Positions 31,264-39,605 of a stretch of 39,605 bases of DNA are shown piece after piece. The notes beneath the pieces were generated by a model. The model saw only the letters and a program-made list of their open reading frames with translations, ran no database searches and had not been told where the DNA came from. Made by a program: the position numbers and the translations under genes. The first letter of the stretch is position 1. Each line of letters opens with the position of its first letter. The stretch spans positions 1 to 39,605 of the forward strand of contig CAZOBN010000029.1 in the NCBI GenBank assembly GCA_964577835.1, in the 5' to 3' direction. This stretch comes from CAVVYA01 sp964577835 (GTDB taxonomy: Bacteria > Pseudomonadota > Alphaproteobacteria > SMXQ01).

Positions 31264-33133
31264 GTTTCACATAGCCCAATAGCGCCGTCAGCGCCGCCGG
31301 CGTTATTCCGGGGATACGGGCGGCCGCGGCCAAGGTTTCCGGACGCGCCTTCTTCAACTTGTCGCGCACCTCGTTCGACAGCCCGCCGATCCGGTCATAG
31401 TCGACCGTCCCGGGGATCTCCAGGGCCTCGTCCTTCCGCAAAGTATGGATATCGATCGCCTGGCGATCCAAATAGCCCGCATAGCGGGCGTCGATCTCCA
31501 GCTGATCCGCAATTTCGGCCGGTAGACCCGACAAGTCCGGCCAGATCGTAGCCAGGCGGGCCACGGTCATGCCGGGATAGGCCAGGATATCGAAGGCACT
31601 GCGCCGCTTGCCATCCTGATTGACCGGGATGCTGGCCTTGACCAGTTCCGATGGGGTCGCATTCAAGCGGTTGGCGAGGTCGCGGGCTTTGGCCAGGCTG
31701 CTGGCCTTGGCCGCGAAAGCGCGGGCGCGGACGGGCCCGACGCAGCCGATCGCTTCGCCCTTGGCCGTCAGCCGCTGGTCCGCATTGTCAGCGCGCAGCG
31801 TGAGGCGATATTCGGCGCGTGACGTAAACATACGGTAGGGCTCGGTCACCCCTTGGGTCACCAGATCGTCGATCATCACGCCGAGATAGCCATCGGCGCG
31901 GTCGAGCACGAAGGTGCGGCGTTCGCCGCCTGCCCCGCCATGCGCGGCGAGCAACGCGGCGTTGATACCCGCGATCAGGCCTTGGGCCGCCGCTTCCTCA
32001 TAGCCCGTGGTGCCGTTGATCTGACCCGCCAGGAAGAGCCCCGGTACCCGGCGCGTTTCCAGCGAACGGCCGAGCTCGCGCGGGTCGATATAGTCATATT
32101 CGATGGCGTAGCCCGGCCGAAACATCACCGCGCGCTCCAGGCCAGGGATGGTTTTGAGCAGGGCTTCCTGGACTTCCCGGGGCAGCGAGGTCGAAATCCC
32201 GTTGGGATAGATGGTCGGATCGTCGAGCCCCTCGGGCTCGAGAAAAATCTGATGGCGCCCGCGCTGGGCGAAGCGCACCACCTTATCTTCGATCGACGGG
32301 CAATAGCGCGGCCCGGTGCTGGTGATCTGCCCACTATACATCGGCGCGCGATGCAGATTGGCGCGGATGATGGCGTGACCCGCTTCCGTGGTCCCGGTGA
32401 TATGGCACGGCACCTGGGGCGTGGTGATCGTGCTGGTCATGGTCGAGAACGGCACCGGAGGATCGTCGCCCGGCTGCAGCTCGAGGCCGGCCCAATCGAT
32501 CGTCCGGCCATCGAGCCGCGGCGGCGTGCCGGTCTTCAGCCGACCGAGGGTGAATCCAGCGCGCTCCAAGGCGGCGGAAAGTCCGAGACTGGGCGCCTCG
32601 CCGACCCGTCCCGCGGGAATCTTGGTCTCGCCCATATGGATCAGGCCGCGTAGGAACGTGCCTGTGGTCAAAACCACTGCGGCGCAGCGAATTTCGTCGC
32701 CGTCCGCCGTGATCACCGCACGGGCGGCGCCCGCCTCGTCCAGCTTCAGATCCTCAGCCGCGGCGGCGCGAATCGTCAGATTGGCCTGCTCCGCCAGCAG
32801 CCGCTGCATCGCCCGGCGATAGAGCTTGCGGTCGGCCTGGGCGCGCGGCCCGCGTACCGCCGGCCCCTTGCTGCGGTTGAGGATGCGGAATTGAATGCCA
32901 CCCTGATCGATGGCGCGTCCCATGACACCATCCAGTGCATCGATCTCGCGCACCAGATGGCCCTTGCCCAATCCGCCGATGGCAGGATTGCACGACATTT
33001 CGCCGATCGTTTCGATTTTATGGGTGAGCAGCAAGGTCCTTGCGCCGATGCGCGCGGACGCCGCCGCGGCTTCGCAGCCGGCATGCCCGCCACCGATGAC
33101 GATGACGTCGAATTTATGCGGGGAACTGGACAT
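31238..33133 (-). CDS. mnmG: tRNA 5-carboxymethylaminomethyluridine synthesis enzyme MnmG
   Basis: A 631-aa FAD protein that with MnmE modifies uridine 34 of tRNAs. The FAD-binding motif is VIVIGGGHAGCEAAAA (14-19). Family motifs follow: SCNPAIGGLGKGHLVREIDALDG, RGPRAQADRKLY, TGTFLRGLIHMGE, KTGTPPRLDGRTID, GQINGTTGYEEAAAQG and FTSRAEYRLTLRADNAD. The ATG at 33133 gives MSSSPHKFDV; an upstream ATG (33169) is less likely. mnmE lies upstream in the same direction, 124 bp away across two parS sites. Confidence 0.97.
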   Translation of the reverse strand: MSSSPHKFDVIVIGGGHAGCEAAAASARIGARTLLLTHKIETIGEMSCNPAIGGLGKGHLVREIDALDGVMGRAIDQGGIQFRILNRSKGPAVRGPRAQADRKLYRRAMQRLLAEQANLTIRAAAAEDLKLDEAGAARAVITADGDEIRCAAVVLTTGTFLRGLIHMGETKIPAGRVGEAPSLGLSAALERAGFTLGRLKTGTPPRLDGRTIDWAGLELQPGDDPPVPFSTMTSTITTPQVPCHITGTTEAGHAIIRANLHRAPMYSGQITSTGPRYCPSIEDKVVRFAQRGRHQIFLEPEGLDDPTIYPNGISTSLPREVQEALLKTIPGLERAVMFRPGYAIEYDYIDPRELGRSLETRRVPGLFLAGQINGTTGYEEAAAQGLIAGINAALLAAHGGAGGERRTFVLDRADGYLGVMIDDLVTQGVTEPYRMFTSRAEYRLTLRADNADQRLTAKGEAIGCVGPVRARAFAAKASSLAKARDLANRLNATPSELVKASIPVNQDGKRRSAFDILAYPGMTVARLATIWPDLSGLPAEIADQLEIDARYAGYLDRQAIDIHTLRKDEALEIPGTVDYDRIGGLSNEVRDKLKKARPETLAAAARIPGITPAALTALLGYVKRGEIRKSA

Positions 33134-33192
33134 TTCGGCGAATGTAGGGAGCGCGCGCGTGAAAGTCAAAACTCAGGGTGGTGCTCCGCGGT

Positions 33193-33208
33193 TGTTTCAC
33201 GTGAAACG
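33193..33208. promoter_or_regulatory. parS site 2 (one mismatch)
   Basis: TGTTTCACGTGAAACG, 15 of 16 to the parS consensus, in the 124-bp gap between mnmG and mnmE. Confidence 0.88.
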
Positions 33209-33233
33209 TGAAGTCGCGCTCGGCCGGGCGCTT

Positions 33234-33249
33234 TGTTTCACGTGAAACA
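33234..33249. promoter_or_regulatory. parS site 3 (perfect)
   Basis: TGTTTCACGTGAAACA, eight bases from the mnmE stop codon and 41 bp (about four helical turns) from parS site 2. Confidence 0.95.
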
Positions 33250-33257
33250 TGAAGCGC

Positions 33258-34604
33258 CTACTTCCCGATGCAGAAATCTTTGAAGATCACGTCCAGCACA
33301 TCCTCGACCCCGACTCGCCCGGTGATGCGGCCCAAAGCGCGGGCCGCCAGCCGCAGATCCTCCGCCATGAGCTCCTGCTGCGGGGCGTCTTGCGCCCGGG
33401 CCAAGCTTTCGCGGCAATCCTGCAGCGCCTCCCGATGCCGGGCGCGCGTGATGGCCGGTGCGCCGCTTGTGTCAAACCGTTGCGCTACCTCGCGCTCCAC
33501 ACATTTCAACAGTTCGGGGATGCCGGCTCCGGTCTTTGCCGAGACCGCCAGCGGCAATTTTCCATCGAGGCCGCCTGGTGGCCCGGCAAGATCGGCCTTG
33601 GTCGCCAAAACGATGGCGTTTTCGTCAATCATATCAAGTGTTTGCCGATTCAGGACCGGCATACTGGCGTCGAACAGCACCAGCTTGAAATCGGCCGAGG
33701 CCGCGCGGGCACGGGCGCGACGAATGCCTTCGGCCTCGATCTCATCGTCCGATTCGCGCAATCCCGCTGTGTCCGCCAGGATTACCGGATAGCCGCCGAG
33801 GTCGAGATGCACCTCGATGACGTCCCGCGTGGTGCCGGCGCGGGCCGCGACAATGGCCACCTCGCGCCGTGCCAACGCATTGAGAAGACTGGATTTACCG
33901 GCGTTCGGCGCACCGATGATAGCAATATTTACGCCGTCGCGCAGGCGCTCGCCCCGGTGCCGATCCGTCAGATGTGCGTCTATCTCATTGATAAGGATTG
34001 TGATTTCACGTCGGAGGCCGGCCGTGGCATCCGCCGGCAGATCTTCGTCGACGAAATCGATCTCGGCCTCCAGATACGCCAGGCCCCGCATCAGCCGCGC
34101 GCGCCAGTCTTCGTAGACGCGGCCCAGTTCGCCATCGAGTTGCCGCCGCGCCTGACGGCGCTGCGCCTCCGTTTCGGCATCGACGAGATCGGCCAGTCCT
34201 TCCGCCGCGGTCAGGTCGAGCTTGCCGTGCTCGAACGCGCGCCGGGTAAATTCCCCCCCCTCCGCAAGCCGCGCGCCCGGCAGTCGCGCCAACAGATCCA
34301 GCGCCGCGGCGATGCTGGCGCGTCCGCCGTGGAGATGGAGCTCGACCACGTCTTCCCCGGTGAAGCTGCGCGGCGCGGGAAACCACAGCGCCAGGCCGTC
34401 TTCGACAGCGTCACGACTCTGCGGGTCGAACAGCTGCACGCGCGTGGCGTGGCGCTGCGGCGGCACGGCGCAGCGGCACAATTGCGCGAACACGTCGCGA
34501 GCCCGCGCGCCGGAAATGCGAAACACCGCAATGCCAGCGCGTCCCGGCGCGCTCGCCAAAGCAAAGATCGTATCGGCCGCGTCCTTGCCCATCTGCCGGT
34601 CCAT
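33258..34604 (-). CDS. mnmE: tRNA modification GTPase MnmE
   Basis: A 448-aa K+-activated GTPase, partner of MnmG in wobble-uridine modification. The N-terminal folate-binding domain starts DTIFALASAPGRAGIAVFRISG and includes FTGEDVVELHLHGG. The G domain has G1 GAPNAGKSS (231-239), G3 DTAGLRES (278 onward) and G4 ATKADL. The catalytic C-terminal CIGK (445-448) is intact. An internal ATG four codons in is a possible start. Its upstream side faces the divergent DUF255 gene 132 bp away. Confidence 0.97.
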   Translation of the reverse strand: MDRQMGKDAADTIFALASAPGRAGIAVFRISGARARDVFAQLCRCAVPPQRHATRVQLFDPQSRDAVEDGLALWFPAPRSFTGEDVVELHLHGGRASIAAALDLLARLPGARLAEGGEFTRRAFEHGKLDLTAAEGLADLVDAETEAQRRQARRQLDGELGRVYEDWRARLMRGLAYLEAEIDFVDEDLPADATAGLRREITILINEIDAHLTDRHRGERLRDGVNIAIIGAPNAGKSSLLNALARREVAIVAARAGTTRDVIEVHLDLGGYPVILADTAGLRESDDEIEAEGIRRARARAASADFKLVLFDASMPVLNRQTLDMIDENAIVLATKADLAGPPGGLDGKLPLAVSAKTGAGIPELLKCVEREVAQRFDTSGAPAITRARHREALQDCRESLARAQDAPQQELMAEDLRLAARALGRITGRVGVEDVLDVIFKDFCIGK

Positions 34605-34736
34605 TCCGCCGTGCCGTTCGTTGAAAGAGGGTTGTTCTCATCGGCGGACGCGCCAAACTAGGGAATCGCCGGCGCGACCGCAACGGTGCGCCGTTTCGCT
34701 TTCTCGTCTCATCTTCGCTTTCGATTGGATCCGCGC

Positions 34737-36804
<2,068 letters not shown>

Positions 36805-36812
<8 letters not shown>

Positions 36813-37305
36813 CGATCATCGACATCGCATCAGCGTCAACACCCCGCTCGGCTCGGTCACTATCGCCGAACGGGACGGCGCCATCGTCGCGCTCGACTGG
36901 CATATGCTGGACGGGCGCGGCGGGCGCCCGACCCCGGCGACGCCCCTGTTGCGCCGCGCCGCCGATCAGCTGGCGGAATATTTCGCGGGTGCGCGGCGCG
37001 ACTTCGATCTGCCGCTCGATCCCCAGGGCACCGCGTTTCAACAGCACGTGTGGCGGCGCATGGCGGAGATCCCCTATGGCAAGACGATGACCTACGGCGA
37101 CCTGGCGCACGCGATCGGCAGCGCGCCGCGCGCCGTGGGCGGCGCCTGCGGCCGCAATCCCATCGCCATCATCCTGCCGTGCCATCGGGTGATCGGCGGC
37201 AGCGGCGCGCTCACCGGCTATTCCGGCGCGGGCGGCATCAACACGAAGCAATTTCTGCTCGAACTCGAGGGTGCGCTGACACCCGGGTTCCGGATTTCGG
37301 CCTAA
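36805..37305 (+). CDS. ogt: Methylated-DNA-protein cysteine methyltransferase
   Basis: A 166-aa suicide repair protein that takes alkyl groups from O6-alkylguanine. The acceptor is C126 in IILPCHRVIG, followed by GGSGALTGYSGAGGINTKQFLLELE. The DNA-binding helix-turn-helix region is TAFQQHVWRRMAEIPYGKTMTYGDLAHAIG, with the arginine finger in SAPRAVGGACGRNP. It overlaps the DUF255 gene and precedes the dienelactone hydrolase gene by 29 bp. Confidence 0.95.
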
Positions 37306-37334
37306 GCAAAAAACGCGAACGAACGGAGAGAACC

Positions 37335-38075
37335 ATGACCGACATCGCCATCGCCGCGAAAGACGGCGGCAGCTTCACCGGCTACAAGGCCAAGCCCACC
37401 GAGACCGCGCCCGAAGGGGCGCTTCATCAAAAAGAAGCGGGTCTGCGCCCGCCGGCATCCGGACTCCTGCTGATCCAGGAGATCTTCGGCGTCAACAAGG
37501 TGATGCGCCAGATCGCCGACGACTACGCCAGGCAAGGCTATGTCGTGGTCTGCCCGGATCTGTTCTGGCGCCAGGAGCCCGGTATCCAGATCACCGACCA
37601 GACCGAAGCGGAATGGCAGAAGGCCTTCAGCCTGTACCAGGGCTTCGATCAGCAGAAGGGCGTCGCCGATCTGATGGCGACTGTCGACACCCTCCGCAAG
37701 GACAAGGACTGCAGCGGCAAGGTCGGCTGCACCGGCTTTTGCCTCGGCGGCAGCCTGGCCTACGTCATGGCCTGCAACTCCGACGTCGACGCCTCGGTGA
37801 GCTACTACGGCATCGGCATCGCCGGCATGCTCGAGATGGCGAAGACCATCAAGAAGCCGCTGCTCATGCATATCGCCGAGAACGACAAGTTCGTGCCGAA
37901 GGAAGAGCAGGAGAAGGTCAAGCAGGCGCTGTCGGGCAATCCGCTGGTGACGATTCACACCTACCCCGGCGTCGATCACGCCTTCGCCCGCGTCGGCGGC
38001 CAGACCTACAACAAGGAAGCCGCCGACCTCGCCAACAAGCGCACGGCCGAGTTCCTCAAGAAGCACCTCGGCTGA
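37335..38075 (+). CDS. Dienelactone hydrolase-family protein
   Basis: A 246-aa alpha/beta hydrolase. The Cys-Asp-His triad is visible: C136 in GCTGFCLGGSLAYV, D184 in HIAENDKFVP and H215 in YPGVDHAFAR. The oxyanion-side glutamate is in LLIQEIFGVN. Family members hydrolyse dienelactone in aromatic degradation, but many are general esterases, and no pathway genes are nearby. Residues 23-41 (ETAPEGALHQKEAGLRPPA) look like an insertion before the first core strand. A GGAGAG ribosome site precedes ATG 37335. Confidence 0.9.
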   Translation: MTDIAIAAKDGGSFTGYKAKPTETAPEGALHQKEAGLRPPASGLLLIQEIFGVNKVMRQIADDYARQGYVVVCPDLFWRQEPGIQITDQTEAEWQKAFSLYQGFDQQKGVADLMATVDTLRKDKDCSGKVGCTGFCLGGSLAYVMACNSDVDASVSYYGIGIAGMLEMAKTIKKPLLMHIAENDKFVPKEEQEKVKQALSGNPLVTIHTYPGVDHAFARVGGQTYNKEAADLANKRTAEFLKKHLG

Positions 38076-38105
38076 ACCCGCCGCAAAAACAGAAAGTCCC
38101 GCGTC

Positions 38106-39080
38106 ATGCCCAAAGCCGTTCGCATCCACAACTTTGGCGGCCCCGAAGCCATGCGCATCGAGGAGGTCGATGTCGGTGCGCCCGGGCCAGGCCAGGTCCG
38201 CCTGCGCCAGACGGCCATCGGGCTCAATTTCATCGACGTCTATTACCGCACGGGTCTCTATTCGGTACCGACCATGCCGGCGACCCTCGGCGTCGAAGCC
38301 GCCGGCGTGGTGGATGCGCTCGGCGAGGGCGTCGGCGAATTCCGCGTCGGCGACCGTGTCGCCTATGCCGGCGTGCTCGGCGCCTATGCCGAGATGCGGC
38401 TGATCCCGGCCGACCGGCTGGTCAAGCTCCCCGACCGTATCAGCGACCAGCAGGCCGCCGGCATGATGCTCAAGGGCCTCACCGCCCATTACCTGATCCG
38501 CCGCACCTATCGCGTGCAGAAGGACGACACCATTCTGGTGCAAGCCGCGGCGGGCGGCGTCGGCCTGATCCTGTGCCAATGGGCGCGCCATCTCGGCGCC
38601 ACGGTGATCGGCACGGCGGGCAACGACGACAAGGCGGCGCTGGCCCATGCCCATGGCTGCAATTATCCCATCGTCTACACGCGCGAGGATTTCGTCCGCC
38701 GCACCAAGGAGCTCACCAAGGGCGAAGGCGTGCCGGTGGTCTACGATTCGGTCGGCAAGGACACCTTCGACCGCTCGCTCGATTGCCTGCGTCCGCTCGG
38801 CCTCATGGCCCTGTTCGGGCAATCGTCGGGCAAGGTGCCGCCGGTCGATCTCGGCATCCTCGCATCCAAGGGCTCGCTGTTCGTCACCCGTCCGACGCTG
38901 GCGACTTACGTGGCCAAGCGCGCCGACCTGCTCGCCGCGGCCGAGGAGCTGTTCGACAAGGCGATGAACAACATCGTCAAGATCGAGGTGCGCCAGACCT
39001 ACAAGCTCGCCGACATCCAGCAGGCCCACCGCGACCTCGAGTCGCGCAAGACGACGGGGAGCACAGTGATCTTGCTGTAG
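38106..39080 (+). CDS. NADPH:quinone oxidoreductase (QOR-type MDR)
   Basis: A 324-aa zinc-free medium-chain reductase that would pass electrons from NADPH to quinones. It starts MPKAVRIHNFGGPEAMRIEEV and has the GLNFIDVYYRTGLY and PATLGVEAAGVV segments of QOR, with no structural-zinc cysteines. The nucleotide-binding loop is ILVQAAAGGVGLILCQWA, followed by KGLTAHYLIRRTY and the terminal LADIQQAHRDLESRKTTGSTVILL. It lies 30 bp after the dienelactone hydrolase gene on the same strand and is likely the last gene of that operon. Confidence 0.93.
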   Translation: MPKAVRIHNFGGPEAMRIEEVDVGAPGPGQVRLRQTAIGLNFIDVYYRTGLYSVPTMPATLGVEAAGVVDALGEGVGEFRVGDRVAYAGVLGAYAEMRLIPADRLVKLPDRISDQQAAGMMLKGLTAHYLIRRTYRVQKDDTILVQAAAGGVGLILCQWARHLGATVIGTAGNDDKAALAHAHGCNYPIVYTREDFVRRTKELTKGEGVPVVYDSVGKDTFDRSLDCLRPLGLMALFGQSSGKVPPVDLGILASKGSLFVTRPTLATYVAKRADLLAAAEELFDKAMNNIVKIEVRQTYKLADIQQAHRDLESRKTTGSTVILL

Positions 39081-39151
39081 GCGGCGACTTAATTCTTGGT
39101 CCGTCATGGCCAGACCCGATTGTGCCATCTCGTGAGACCATCACTCCAACC

Positions 39152-39234
39152 GTCATGGCCCGATTTATTCGGGCCACGACTTTTCTTTCCTGAAGCCGCA
39201 ACAGAACGTGGATGCCCCGGACAAGCCGGGGCAT
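39152..39234. repeat. Two palindromic repeats of the 21-kb family
   Basis: GTCATGGCCCGA (39152 onward) with TCGGGCCACGAC (to 39180), and ATGCCCCGG (39212-39220) with CCGGGGCAT (39226-39234). Both are followed or preceded by the GAC/GTGG flanks seen around the GIY-YIG unit. No nuclease gene is present here, so these are solo copies in the qor-rho gap. Confidence 0.75.
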
Positions 39235-39271
39235 GACGAAATAGAAAAGCCACTACGAATCAGAAGAGACA

Positions 39272-39299
39272 AAAAAGCCCGGAACATGCCGGGCTTTTT
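39272..39299. terminator. Bidirectional terminator between the oxidoreductase gene and rho
   Basis: AAAAA-GCCCGG (39272-39282), a 6-nt loop, CCGGGC-TTTTT (39289-39299). T-runs on both strands allow it to end rho (minus) and the plus-strand operon. Confidence 0.9.
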
Positions 39300-39335
39300 G
39301 TTTGAGACCATCGAGGCGTGTTCGCCGCGGCCCGC

Positions 39336-39605
39336 TCAGGTGTTCATCGAGTCGAAGAAGTTGGTGTTGGTCTTGGTTTCCTTGAGCTTGCCGAGCAGGA
39401 ACTCCATCGCGTCGACCACGCCCATCGGCATGAGGATGCGGCGCAGGACCCACATCTTGGCGAGCGTGCCCTTGTCGACCAGCAGCTCTTCCTTGCGCGT
39501 GCCCGACTTGGTGATGTCGATCGCCGGGAAGGTGCGCTTGTCGGCGAGCTTGCGGTCGAGGATGATTTCCGAGTTGCCGGTGCCCTTGAACTCTTCGAAG
39601 ATCAC
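39336..39605 (-). CDS. rho: Transcription termination factor Rho, C-terminal part (cut by window edge)
   Basis: The last 89 residues of Rho, the RNA helicase that ends transcription; its start lies beyond the window. The sequence IFEEFKGTGNSEIILDRKLA, KRTFPAIDITKSGTRKEELL and AMEFLLGKLKETKTNTNFF is the near-invariant Rho C-terminus, including the R-loop/arginine-finger region. rho is often next to mnmE in alphaproteobacteria; here four other genes lie between. Confidence 0.96.
   Translation of the reverse strand: MIFEEFKGTGNSEIILDRKLADKRTFPAIDITKSGTRKEELLVDKGTLAKMWVLRRILMPMGVVDAMEFLLGKLKETKTNTNFFDSMNT

Noticed and set aside
37335..39080. Aromatic-degradation operon (dienelactone hydrolase plus quinone reductase)
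   Set aside because: No ring-cleavage or transporter genes are present. Both families are broad, and co-location with ogt and DUF255 does not support a catabolic pathway.

Overview
The window is GC-rich chromosomal DNA from an alphaproteobacterium, most like Rhodospirillales. The evidence is the gene order: ftsK-lolA and xthA on one side, then a DUF3576 gene, leuS-lptE-holA, and a convergent parB-parA-rsmG-mnmG-mnmE cluster. Three TGTTTCACGTGAAAC-type parS sites and the C-terminus of rho complete the picture. Genes of the mnmE/mnmG/rsmG/parAB type usually lie near the chromosome origin.

Layout. 1-4135: end of ftsK, lolA, an NYN-domain RNase-like gene (minus strand), a fumarylacetoacetate hydrolase-family gene and xthA. 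4327-11570: a compact, apparently complete type II-C CRISPR-Cas locus with cas9 (1019 aa), cas1, cas2 and an array of 41 identical 36-bp repeats with 40 spacers. 11622-20923: OmpR-type response regulator, ribA, an unknown gene, an L,D-transpeptidase-like gene, yggS, a ThiE/TenI-like gene, a JmjC-type cupin gene, a porin and a DUF3576 lipoprotein. 20948-24426: an accessory insert between the DUF3576 gene and leuS. It holds a GIY-YIG nuclease gene boxed by two inverted repeats of about 300 bp, then a TPR/GT41 glycosyltransferase gene. 24565-34604: leuS-lptE-holA (plus) facing parB-parA-rsmG-mnmG-mnmE (minus). 34737-39080: DUF255 thioredoxin-like gene, ogt, a dienelactone hydrolase gene and a quinone oxidoreductase gene. 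39336-39605: end of rho (minus).

CRISPR-Cas. A tracrRNA can be read on the minus strand just upstream of cas9 (about 4401 to 4327). It has 23 nt of anti-repeat with one mismatch, then a 5-bp nexus-like hairpin, then an 11-bp GC-rich terminal hairpin. Its orientation implies that the array is transcribed on the minus strand, toward cas2, with the leader at the cas-distal end (11479 onward). That leader contains a 22-bp perfect inverted repeat whose loop carries a promoter-like sequence. The putative cas9 and tracrRNA promoters overlap on opposite strands. Two spacers are themselves long palindromes and one encodes a DNA-methyltransferase motif.

The second most notable structure is the GIY-YIG gene framed by long inverted repeats. 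The repeats are built from short palindromes that recur elsewhere in the window, and the whole looks like a small mobile or self-amplifying unit. All functional statements are read from sequence; no database search was run.
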